Shown here: positions 55,027 through 64,000 of the stretch, piece by piece | How positions within the stretch are numbered: the stretch's first letter is position 1 | Layout: each line of letters begins with the position of its first letter | From: Enoplolaimus lenunculus | Taxonomy: Eukaryota > Nematoda > Enoplea > Enoplida > Thoracostomopsidae | Reading direction: 5' to 3' | Assembly: GCA_030248215.1 (NCBI GenBank) | Contig: JASANG010000611.1 | Coordinates: 124,001 to 188,000, forward strand | Length of the DNA stretch: 64,000 nt | Notes under the pieces: generated by a model | What the model was told of the DNA's origin: nothing | The model's input: the letters and a program-made list of their open reading frames with translations, nothing else | The model's database searches: none | Program-made: the position numbers and the translations under genes

Positions 55027-58000
55027 ATGCTGAGCACCCTTGTGTCTTGCGCTGGCAACCCATACTGCGACGAATTTTTCGATAATGTGCTCGAAATTAA
55101 CGTCGGCGGGCAACAGTTCACTATTTTACGTTCAAAACTTAAACGTCATCCCAGTGGACGGCTGGAGCGTCTAGCTCAATTACTAGACTCATGCCGCGAG
55201 CTCCAAACCGCCGGACAACTGCGAACACTTCGCGAACACCAAGACGAACTTGAATTTTATTTGATTCGATCATCGAATTCGTGCTCACATCAGTCGCTTT
55301 TAGGCAACAGCAAAAATGTCGGATTTGAAAATAGTGAAAAACTTGCCAATCGGTTGGATCGTAGATCAACAAGTGATTTTATCTATGCTCGCAAGCTGGT
55401 CCACGATCATTCTTCGTTACCGGCACCGTCGTGCGACACAACCCAGTATCAAATATATTTCGACAGACCTGCATCGATGTTCCAGTACATCACCACTTAC
55501 TATCAAACTGGTCATTGTCCACAACCGACACGGCAATGCCTGGTTGCCCTCGCTGAAGAAATTGGCTTTTGGAACTTGCCCACACAAGCTCTATCGCAAA
55601 CTTTCGCTCATCTGTGTCCTTGCGGAAGGCCGTATCCAGGCGGTGGAGTTGCCAGCCATAATCAAGCGTACAAACACACAGTGGCACGCGTATGGCATAA
55701 CCAAGGAAGACCACGATTAAATGTTGCGAAGACAGGCAAGCCATTGCTAGCAAATAGCGCCTGTAAATCAAATAAAAGGCGCAAACCACGTCGCAGTCCT
55801 ATTCCACCACATCAACGAGTCCTTGCCCGGCGATCTAATTTTCGAATACCTATCGAGCATCCGTATGTAACGGTTGGCGGGGTGTCGCCGCAAGTTATGC
55901 GCGGTCCAATGCGCCGTTCAAGCAAAGATCCTCGCCCGTCAGATAGAAATGCGAACTATACAATTAACGCAATCGCTAACATGAATTTCGGTCTGATTTC
56001 GCAACTTGGCAGGAAAGATACTGATAGCATTGGTGTTGCTCGACGGCTGCCTAGTGAAGCTATACTCGATAAGCGACTGATCACAAAGGCGATGTTGATC
56101 CGATCACATCGAGCGTTGAAACAATTTATTTGGGATATGATGGAAGGACATTCAGGAAGCCGGACGTCAGTGGTAAGTTTATTTCGTGTTATAAAGCAAC
56201 TATCTTTTTCTTTGTAACCTTTACCTGAATAAGTAAATACTTGTCACAAACGCTAAATAACGGCCAAGGGCGTGGAGAGAGTACTTAAGGTCAAACCCAC
56301 CTTGTGATTCGTGTACAGGTTTTTTATACAGAAACACTTTTAGTTGGTATCAAAAGAAACCTTAGCTACGAAATTATTATAGCGAATCACATCTCTTGTC
56401 ACAATTCATGGCAAAACCCAAAGGTAACGATGTCATTCGGGGACGCGGGAACGATGTTTCTCGATGGCTGTTAAACAGGCGCCTCTGCAATTTTATTTTG
56501 AACCGGTTCGATAAGAAATCGTACTTTTGGTATGTTATTATCAAGAGTCAAAAGAGAGACAGAGAGTAGATTAAAAAACCTAGCGAGCGAAGCTAGCGAG
56601 AGGCCTGCGCATTTTTTGTATTTTCAAATTCCAAACACTAAATTTTTAGTGTTGGTCTACGTGCCTATTGCCTTTTTAAACAAAAGAACTGGTATATATA
56701 CTGTTAACCAATACTGTTTTGTGTCCCAGCTGTAAATTAATCCGAGAATCGAAACGAACGAATACGTTGATATTCGAACTACAACTATTTTCGTCTTGAA
56801 GTAGTGCAAGCTCCGATAAATTATCATAACCAACCGCAAACTATGTCTTAAAAACTAACAAAAACAAAACTTTATTTATATAGAATTAAATCTGGAACGC
56901 CCCAGATGCATATTTTGGGCAACTTTCCAGTAATTGACTTTCATTGCAATATTTTTTTAGAACACAATCGAGATTGTTCTGTGAAAACAAATTTACATAC
57001 AAATTGTTGTACATTCACCAACTTTCGCGCATTACGCAAAGAAGGCTGACTACTTTATTCAAAGCTAAAAAAACTTTACTTGCAGGCTTTTCAAATCATT
57101 TCAACACTGTTCATTCTACTCAACATCGCGTTAATTGTGCTCGATTCAATCCCAGGCTACCGGTGGACTGAATACATCAACATCATTCTACTTGGCCAAC
57201 TTGACACTGTCACGGACGACAAACATGATCGACGAAGTTTTTCACGCAACGTCACGGCGTTGTTGAGCGAATTGCGCTACAATGAAACTGGCGAATATAA
57301 ACAAATATTCGACGTTGAAGAATCGAGCGGTGTATCGCGTTAGTTTTCAACTGGAGGGTTTGTGGTTTTGGTATACAAGGGCAGCCCTGCATTATTTATT
57401 ATTTCTGTCCTTTCTGGCACCACTCTGCGGCGTTCGGCAACGATAACGAGAGGTGACCATTATCCATTTATCGCGTTATAGTGCCAATGGTATTCCAAAT
57501 TTTGAATTCTGAAACGATTATATTCTATTTCATCACGGCCAGGGCGAGAAATTTTGAGTTTTGATATATGTATTTAGTGGACTCGCAATATTGGTCGTTC
57601 CAATTTGAAAACTAACAGTCAATAATTTTTTGGAATTTGACACTGGTCAGTTGGTCACAATCGTTTATTATTAATATTGAAAATTCAAATAATTTACCTA
57701 TTTCGGTTAAAGTAATTTTTTAATTGTATATTTTTAGGATTCAGGCAGTGTTCAGGTCCGGCAGTGCCTGTGACTGTCTAAAACGTGTTGCAGTTGCATA
57801 TCCCTTAGTTTCATTGCAAATTGAATTGCACTTTGCACTATATTGTCTGCAGTTTCACGGTACCATCCGTTTGATAATTTTTTTGGAATTACACCATACT
57901 CAAAATTCACTATATTGTTGTCTCTTGTACACTTTCCTTCCACATTTTAAGTTAACGCTTATAGTTAGGCTTTGGTGCAAGCTTAGACTTAGGAAAAGGC

Positions 58001-60379
58001 ATATACGAAGGCTCACGCTTAGTTTAAGGCTTAGGTAAGCCTATTTCTATACCTAGCCTGAGACAAAGCCTGAGCCGAAACGTAAAAGTCTAAGACTTAC
58101 CATTAAATGTTCGGCGTAAAAACATGTGTGACGTGGTTGTCCTGGTGTATATGCAATATATGCAATGCACATCACATTGTGTAGTATGGTTGCCGGCAGC
58201 ATACGATCGTCACATATTGTCGACGTTTAAAGCAGTTGAAGAGGCGGAAAGCCGCTGGGTCGATCCCCGCTCTGTAGGTCCGCTTCTCTAGCTGCTTAGT
58301 TAAAAAGGTCTCAAGTCCTGGTTCATACCTAGACTGACACGGCGGCTACGCCGTGAGCGCAATGGTGAATTGCCGCGCTATAAACACGGTATCTAGTCGA
58401 AAATAGGAAGGACGATTAAGGGAAGATCGAATTGAAAATTGGGGTATGTAAACATGTGAGACATCTTGACCTGGTGCATATACAATATATGCAATGCACA
58501 TTGTGTAGTATGCATGCCGGCAGCATACGGTCGACACATACAGTCGACGATAAAAGCAGTTGGAGAAGCTGGCTACGTGGCGCAGTGGTAGAGCTCAGGC
58601 CTCGCAATCCTAAGGCCGCTCGTTCGATCCCCGCTCTGTAGGTCCGCTTCTTCAGTTGCTTATAGCTGATAAAGGGTTGAAGCCCCGGTTCCTACCTATA
58701 CTGTCATTCAGCAAAGTGCGCAACAGCCAACAATAGAAACGCTTTTGGGTCATAGTCAATTCGAGATAAAATATCAAAACTACTCAGTGGCCTATACCGA
58801 AAGATAAGCCTTGACCGTAAGCCTCTGAGAAAAGTGTACAAGAATCATACTGTTTCAGGCATTGGCAATCTTACATTTCGCGACGTAATGACACTACACA
58901 TCATCGACTGTGTATGTATTTCAGTATTTACATTGGAATTTTTACTCAAAGTTTGGTCAAGCCCTAACCGTTGGGCGTATCTTCGACGTCCTTTGGCAGT
59001 GATCGACGTTTTATCAGTCCTTCCGTCGTACATTGAACTAATTATATCATCGTTAATGACCCTAAACGTTCAAGGGCTCAACACTCTGCGTATCCTTCGT
59101 ATTTTTCGTACATTCCGTGTATTTCGCGTGCTTAATATTGCACGATATCAAAGCAGTTTCAAAGTAATCGTACTGTGTATTAAAGATAGTATTCCTGAAT
59201 TTATACTGTTATTTTTTCATTTATTTGTTGCAACTCTACTGTTTGGTAGCGCGTTATATTATATTGAATCAACACAAAAATCGACACCGTTTTCGAGTAT
59301 TCCGGTCGCAGTGTACTGGTCTATTGGTAAGTGCTTAATAAAACGATTACAATGATATCTAAGCCTAAAAGCGTAAGGGTGAGCCTGTTGCTAACCCTAT
59401 GCCTAAGCTTAAGAAAAATGTTAGTCTAGAGCTTAAACTGACTCTATTACAGCCCCGAAGAAAAATCGATCCGGCCTTTCTATACATGGGTCATATTTCT
59501 TTGCTTAAAGATATTCTCACTAAAACTCTTCCAGCACATAGTGATTGGAATTATAAAATTGGATTACTGTTAGGCGTTAGGCGTTTGATTCCGTTGCTGA
59601 ATATTCTCGTCGCAATGTTTTAATCATATTGGAATACGAGTCTTTTTTAAAACATCTCACTCACAAAAAGTCTTGCCTACGACGTGAATGAAACAATAAA
59701 CGACGCAAAGGATTGCGCTTAGTCTTTGGTTTAGGCGTAAAGTTTAGGCGTTGCAAATTAGTAACCAGCGCTGTTGGAGACTTTTTCTTTCTATCAAAAT
59801 GATACTTGAGCGAAGAGAATGTAAGCATTTACAGTCTTTGATCGGTGTTGTAAAACTTTGATTTAACCAAAACTTTGTTTGTTCCCAAAATTAGATCACA
59901 ACATCGTATAAAATATTTTGCAACGGAAACATTGCGCAGGAATTATTACCCTACAGCCGAGTCGGCAAAACCTTTCGTTTTAGTGTTTGAAACTGTTGTA
60001 AATTTTAAATATAACATTTCGGCCTACGACAACAACTTGCCTCAGCCGAAGTCTTTGCCTATGCATAAGCCATAGCGTTAACAGAAATTGTAGAATAAAG
60101 TATACAAGAGCCAATTTAATAACATTTATTTAAAATTTACGCATACTGAGTGTGATCATTTCAGTGACGTATTTCTCGTATGCTGAAACGCAACCAACAT
60201 CAACAGCTGGTAAATTAGTCGCCGCTGCTGCGTCGATATTCGGAATTGTTCTTATGGCACTGCCAGTGAGCGTCGTTGTTGACAAATTTTCATATTATTT
60301 CAAGTTGCATCGCTACGAAATGTTGATGCGAAAACAAAAGCAACACGCACGTCAGTCGTTGAATTTGCCGCGATTCTGA
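55027..60379 (+). CDS. Voltage-gated K+ channel-like subunit with altered selectivity filter, 4 exons
   Basis: Exons 55027-56172, 57086-57329, 58859-59326, 60165-60379; phases 0, 1, 1 agree; 690 aa. The T1 tetramerisation domain spans about 20-180 (LEINVGGQQF, YFDRPASMFQYITTYYQTGH, EEIGFW), interrupted by a roughly 60-residue Ser-rich insert. A long basic linker leads to S1 (383-405), S2 (about 474-493, acidic E490), S3 (IDV), and S4 with Arg at 541, 544, 547, 550, 553 and 559. S5 and the pore helix (PVAVYWSIVT, 612-621) follow. The Kv filter TVGYGD is replaced by YFSYAE (622-627), two residues nearer the pore helix than usual, although the flanking PTSTAGKLV aligns well. S6 has LPVS where Kv channels have PVPV. 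Kv channels pass K+; this subunit probably does not alone. The loss of the second proline of PxP is also seen in silent Kv modifier subunits, but those keep GYG. The intron search showed no exon with a normal filter. Confidence 0.88.
56173..57085 (+). other. Channel intron 1, no element recognised
   Basis: About 0.9 kb, AT-rich, with a single F-like scrap AGCGAGCGAAGCTAGCGAG near 56580. Confidence 0.5.
57330..58119 (+). other. First half of channel intron 2, TTAGGC-like scrap
   Basis: Diverged TTAGGC/GCCTAA motifs at 57960-58095 (TTAGGCTTTGGTGC, TTTAAGGCTTAGG). Otherwise unremarkable. Confidence 0.45.
58120..58715 (+). mobile_element. SINE-1 (tRNA-related), two head-to-tail copies
   Basis: Two units about 355 bp apart share GCAATATATGCAATGCACAT, GGCAGCATACGRTCG and a tRNA-like block with box B CGTTCGATCCCCGC or GGTCGATCCCCGC. 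The second copy also has the full box A TGGCGCAGTGGTAGAG. The same paired layout lies in reverse at 24595-25225. It lies in channel intron 2. Confidence 0.7.
59345..59491 (+). mobile_element. G-family MITE, left end worn
   Basis: AAGCCTAAAAGCGTAAGGGTG, AAGAAAAATGTTAGTCTAGA, ACTCTATTACAG, and the right terminus GATCCGGCCTTTCTATACAT plus GGG match the copy at 63859. The left TIR is not recognisable. It lies in channel intron 3. Confidence 0.5.
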
Positions 60380-60451
60380 ACATTATCTGTTAATGCAATG
60401 ATAAACGTTATGCATATGATAAAAAATTTATAGTACAACAGTTGTACTTAT

Positions 60452-60457
60452 AATAAA
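60452..60457 (+). promoter_or_regulatory. Candidate polyadenylation signal for the channel gene
   Basis: AATAAA 73 bp after the stop, just before a T-family MITE begins. If used, the transcript would end at or within the MITE. Confidence 0.45.
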
Positions 60458-60714
60458 TTGGGCCAATGTTATTTTAATGGGCGTAACAATAGATTAAGCG
60501 TATTCCTAAGCCTAAGCCTAAGTGTTGCAAAAACGTATTCCTAAGCGTAAACCTAAGCCTAAGCCTAAGCCTAAGCGTAAGCCTAAGCGTTGCAAAAACG
60601 TATTCCTAAGCCTAAACATAAGCCTAAGCATTAGCGTAATATGGAATCTAATGCTACACTTCTATAGACCCACCAGAAACCTGGACGCACTCCCCTTAAA
60701 GTAACATGGACCAT
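60458..60714. mobile_element. T-family MITE with TTAGGC core
   Basis: Left end TTGGGCCAATGTTATTTTAA, inward-read right end ATGGTCCATGTTACTTTAAG. Three runs of CCTAAG/CGTAAG hexamers are separated by GTTGCAAAAACGTATT. It is longer than the copy at 3374 because the hexamer block is expanded. Confidence 0.75.
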
Positions 60715-60941
60715 AAATTGTATTTAATATCTTATTGTCTCCACCCTCGGGTCGATGACGCTGTTTTCGCTTGCGGCTAATTTCAAAGAATTGTGTGCTG
60801 CGAATACGATAGAACCATTTTTGCTTAAATTGTTCAAAACAAATTCTATACTAGAATTTTTAAGATTTTACTGGTAACCAAACTTTTTCCATACAATTCT
60901 CGCGGATGTACTACACATCTGAATATTCTGCAAGTACAATA

Positions 60942-61899
60942 ATGGGTCATCCACGTTATACTGTCTACGCTACTGTAAAAAATTGTCCCCACTTACGAGC
61001 CCCTCACTTTGTAGTTGTAGTGTTACTAAATGACATGTCCAAATGTCACCCATATCCTGTATAGACCTTCCGGACAACTCGCATACTCTCCAAACAGCCT
61101 ATACTTTGTCACATTGCCGTCCATACCCATGCTACACTGTCAATGCGTCATATGAAGGACAACTGTTTTGTCCCGAGTCTGTCAGAACAGACTCTGTTTA
61201 GTCATCTAAAGAGTCTGTTTCAAGGGACTCTGTTTTACAGAGTCTGTCTGAAGGGACTATTGTAGAGCTTAATATTGAGTATGCCGCAACCACGGGCGAA
61301 AGAAGGGTGCAACTACCGTTGGGCTTGGTGTGCGACGTTAAAGGGTTCCCACTCGCCCGTCCTCCCCTGGGGGACAACAGTGTAGGGTTCCGGAGCTATA
61401 TACCTACACCCCAGCCGCCGCCCCCCCTCACCGGTCACGACAAAATTTCGACAGGGACACCGGGGTTTAACTTTCTGGTATACCAGAGTTATTATATTCT
61501 AACCTGCTCTGCTTGAATGGGGCGGGTCGTTCTCTTACAAGTTATCTTTTACCGGCAAAAACCTTCCTGCCCCCTCTTTTAAAAATTACTGGTTGCAGTT
61601 AATTTTTAAGAAAGTAAAATTTTTAGAACACTGCAACGTTTTTAAAACAAGCCCTAGTTACGGGCTGTGGACTGTCAACAAGCTCTTTTTCGGACGTCCC
61701 GATGTCAGACACTGTGTCCAGACAGTGTCTAATTTGTCCTTAGTCCCTTCGAAGGGACTACTGCCAAAACGAACTAGCTAGGTACACCTTGTGTAAAGTC
61801 TTAACATTGTAAGAACAATGTCGTTTTGTCCAGCCCTTGAAACCAGGGGTGTGGACAATTTTTTACAGTAGCGTAGACAGTATTACGTGGATGACCCAT
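60942..61899. mobile_element. PIF/Harbinger-like non-autonomous element with about 45-bp TIRs
   Basis: The left end ATGGGTCATCCACGTTATAC continues with GTCTACGCTACTGTAAAAAA, and the right end is its near-perfect inverse. If the ends are taken as TGGGTC..GACCCA, TAA flanks both sides, a 3-bp duplication as in PIF/Harbinger. Internal AGTCTGT/AGGGACT repeats occur in both orientations. No transposase frame. Confidence 0.7.
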
Positions 61900-62445
61900 A
61901 AGGTCACTTTTTTTGAAAATGCTGCGTGGTTGACGCTAAAGGGTTTTAAATATTAGTAACTTGTAATCCGTAGTTGCGCACATGTGTAACTCTCCTATTA
62001 TATATAATGGTTTTAGCTTTATGTTTAAGAGCATTTGTTTTTTAAGCAGGTTTTGCCTAAGTTTTGAAGCTTAAGTGACAACTCAAACAACCAAATCATC
62101 ATTTTAATTTATACCGGGTTTATTGGTTCGGTGCTGCATGCGTTCTTAATAAAGGAAAGACAGAACTCGGCATTGCACTCTGTAGTGGAAAATACACTTC
62201 GCAACTTGAGCATAGCTAAGGACAACAGATAAATATGCTATCAATGTCTAATAGAACAACACAAAACATCTAACCAATAATGTTTACTAAGAATATCGAA
62301 ACAACAGTTTTATATATGTCTTTGCAAACTTCTATTAATTTGCATAGTGTGACTTTGCTGGAACGCTGCCCAAAATACGTATGTGGGGCGTTCCACCTTT
62401 TTATATAGATATGAATCGCTAACGCAGTTCTGTCTGCAATCGAAC
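61900..62445. other. Nothing recognised
   Basis: AT-rich spacer between the PIF-like element and the piggyBac-like tandem. Confidence 0.5.
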
Positions 62446-63368
62446 TTAATCCTTTCTCACATGAATATTTTCTATTTCCCCTGAGACCAACTTTTATGCT
62501 AGGATTCGAACTCCAGTGACTGGAGCGGGAGGCATATACCATCACCACTCAGCTATAGGAGCTTGATGCTCGAGCCCGAGGGGGCTTCTCACGTCTTGTG
62601 GTGATTTAGTACTAAGTATACGTGTTGCAATTGTTAAACCACGGTGCGATATCTACTATTTAACGTATATACACTGCGCTGAGTTACTTACAGGCAACTC
62701 AATGTGAGAAGGAATTATAGATAGTAAACTGAAAATTTTTCGCTTTACCCTTTCTCACATGAATATTTTCTATTTCCCCTGATACCTACTTTTATGCTAG
62801 GATTCGAACTCCAGTGACTGGAGCGGGAGGCATATACCATCACTACTCAGCTATAGGAGCTTGATGCTCGAGCCGGAGGGGGCTCTCCCTGACGCTCGAG
62901 CCCGAGGGGGCTCTCACGTCTTGTGGTGATTTAGTACTAAGTATACGTGTTGCAATTGTTAAACCACGGTGCGATATATACTATTTAACGTATATATACT
63001 GCGCTGAGTTGCTTACAGGCAACTCAATGTGAGAAGGGGTGATAGATAGTAAACTGAAAATTTTTCGCTTAACCCTTTCTCACATGAATATTTTCTATTT
63101 CCCCTGAGACCTACTTTTATGCTAGGATTCGAACTCCAGTGACTGGAGCGGGAGGCATATACCATCACCACTCAGCTATAGGAGCTTGATGCTCGAGCCC
63201 GAGGGGGCTCTCCTTGACGCTCGAGCCCGAGGGAGCTCTCACGTCTTGTGGTGATTTAGTGTTATGTATACGTGTTGAAATTGTTAAACCACGGTGCGAT
63301 ATATACTATTTAACGTATATACACTGCGCTGAGTTGCCTACAGGCAACTCAATGTGAGAAGGGGTTAA
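62446..63368 (-). mobile_element. Three tandem piggyBac-like MITEs with tRNA-like module
   Basis: Units start near 62446, 62744 and 63069. Each opens with a TTAACCCTTTCTCACATG-type end and closes with CAATGTGAGAAGGGGTTAA or a worn form, and ATAGATAGTAAACTGAAAAT joins neighbours. Only the third has TTAA at both ends. The minus strand carries box-A-like TAGCTGAGTGGTGATGG and box B GAGTTCGAATCC. Units 2 and 3 also contain an extra GCTCGAGCC(C)GAGGGGGCTC copy. Confidence 0.75.
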
Positions 63369-63858
63369 CCTCGAGTTTTATACAGTATTGATCGAATCGC
63401 GAAATATGAAAACCTAACAGCCATTTGTAAAATATCAAAGTAAACGAAGCGAAAATAACATCATAGGTTTCAGTCTTGAATCTATTTTAAACACGAAAAC
63501 ATATTTGCAGCTGAACAAAAAGTCAATCTTAAATTCCAGTTCACCAGATCTAATTACAAATCGGCAAACTCCTGTGGTATCATCGACCTGTTAGTGACCA
63601 GGTTTGAACGCTAAATTCAGTAGAATAGAAAAGTGGTATAGGTGCTGTTATAGTACATTTGTGCATCCAGACAGTAGCTTCACTGCGGTTGTACAGCCCA
63701 ACGGCACCTTGCTACCGCTCACTGCGCCTAGAGTACGACTGCAGTCTCGGCCTGCCCTTGAATCATGCTTGCTCAGATAACGCAATAAAATGGACCGGAA
63801 GCGCAAAAAATTTACAACCATTTGTGTTTACAGCATTTGTTTCTGGATAGGAAATTAG
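63369..63858. other. Nothing recognised
   Basis: Short intergenic stretch without a credible gene or repeat. Confidence 0.45.
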
Positions 63859-64000
63859 GCCCATTTATAGAACAGGGCCGGAACAGTAGTACAAGAGTAT
63901 TCCTAAGCCTAAGCCTAAGCAAAAATATTACTCTAAAAGCTTAAACGGACTCTATTATAGTCCCTCCGGAAAACGATCCGGCCCTGTTCTAAACATGGGC
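63859..64000. mobile_element. G-family MITE, short and well preserved
   Basis: The left end GCCCATTTATAGAACAGGGC and inward-read right end GCCCATGTTTAGAACAGGGC pair almost perfectly. The core has only two to three CCTAAG units. The right terminus coincides with the window end, so a target duplication cannot be read. Confidence 0.75.

Noticed and set aside
61307-61516. Proline-rich 69-codon frame inside the PIF-like element
   Set aside because: It is short, shows no transposase motif, and sits in the non-autonomous interior rich in short repeats.

Overview
This window looks like metazoan nuclear DNA, most likely from a nematode or a close relative. Five protein-coding genes, all on the + strand, are split by phase-consistent GT-AG introns. 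They sit in AT-rich sequence crowded with small non-autonomous transposons and tRNA-derived repeats. The hexamer TTAGGC (read as CCTAAG/GCCTAA), the canonical nematode telomere unit, recurs many times, but always inside interspersed elements and never as a chromosome end. The nematode assignment is therefore an inference from that hexamer and from the gene types; no rRNA or mitochondrial marker is present.

Genes in order: (1) an organic anion transporter of the OATP/SLCO family, 1338-9547, 10 exons, 839 aa; (2) a short, very divergent ionotropic glutamate receptor-like protein, 16780-19135, 2 exons, 385 aa, with no visible pore loop; (3) a secreted zinc carboxypeptidase of the CPE/CPN/CPM (M14B) type, 24292-37137, 9 exons, 480 aa, with one 8.8 kb intron full of transposons; (4) a single-pass leucine-rich-repeat membrane protein, 47217-50157, 2 exons, 434 aa; (5) a voltage-gated K+ channel-like subunit, 55027-60379, 4 exons, 690 aa, with a normal-looking voltage sensor but a rewritten selectivity filter and a broken PxP hinge. 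For each model the exon phases and summed length close exactly on an open frame. The genes share no obvious pathway. Four encode membrane proteins and one a secreted enzyme; the carboxypeptidase, the receptor and the channel would fit nervous or secretory tissue, but that is inference.

The rest is repeat-rich. I recognise: a TA-flanked family (called P here, TIR CTGTAGTGACCCGAATAAGA); two MITE families with different ends but the same telomere-hexamer core (T and G); a family with GGCCCGTAGCCAGC ends (R); several hAT-like MITEs with 8-bp target duplications; a PIF/Harbinger-like element with about 45-bp TIRs; piggyBac-like MITEs (TTAA ends) carrying a tRNA-like module; an AT-rich tandem/foldback family (F); and three tRNA-related SINE-like families. 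A 3.6 kb array at 39.8-43.4 kb is built from an 8-bp motif arranged as four large imperfect palindromes. No transposase, virus-derived gene, CRISPR array or confident tRNA/rRNA gene was seen.

The strongest candidates for follow-up are the channel subunit with filter YFSYA in place of TVGYG, the pore-less glutamate receptor, the telomere-hexamer MITEs, and the palindromic 8-bp array.
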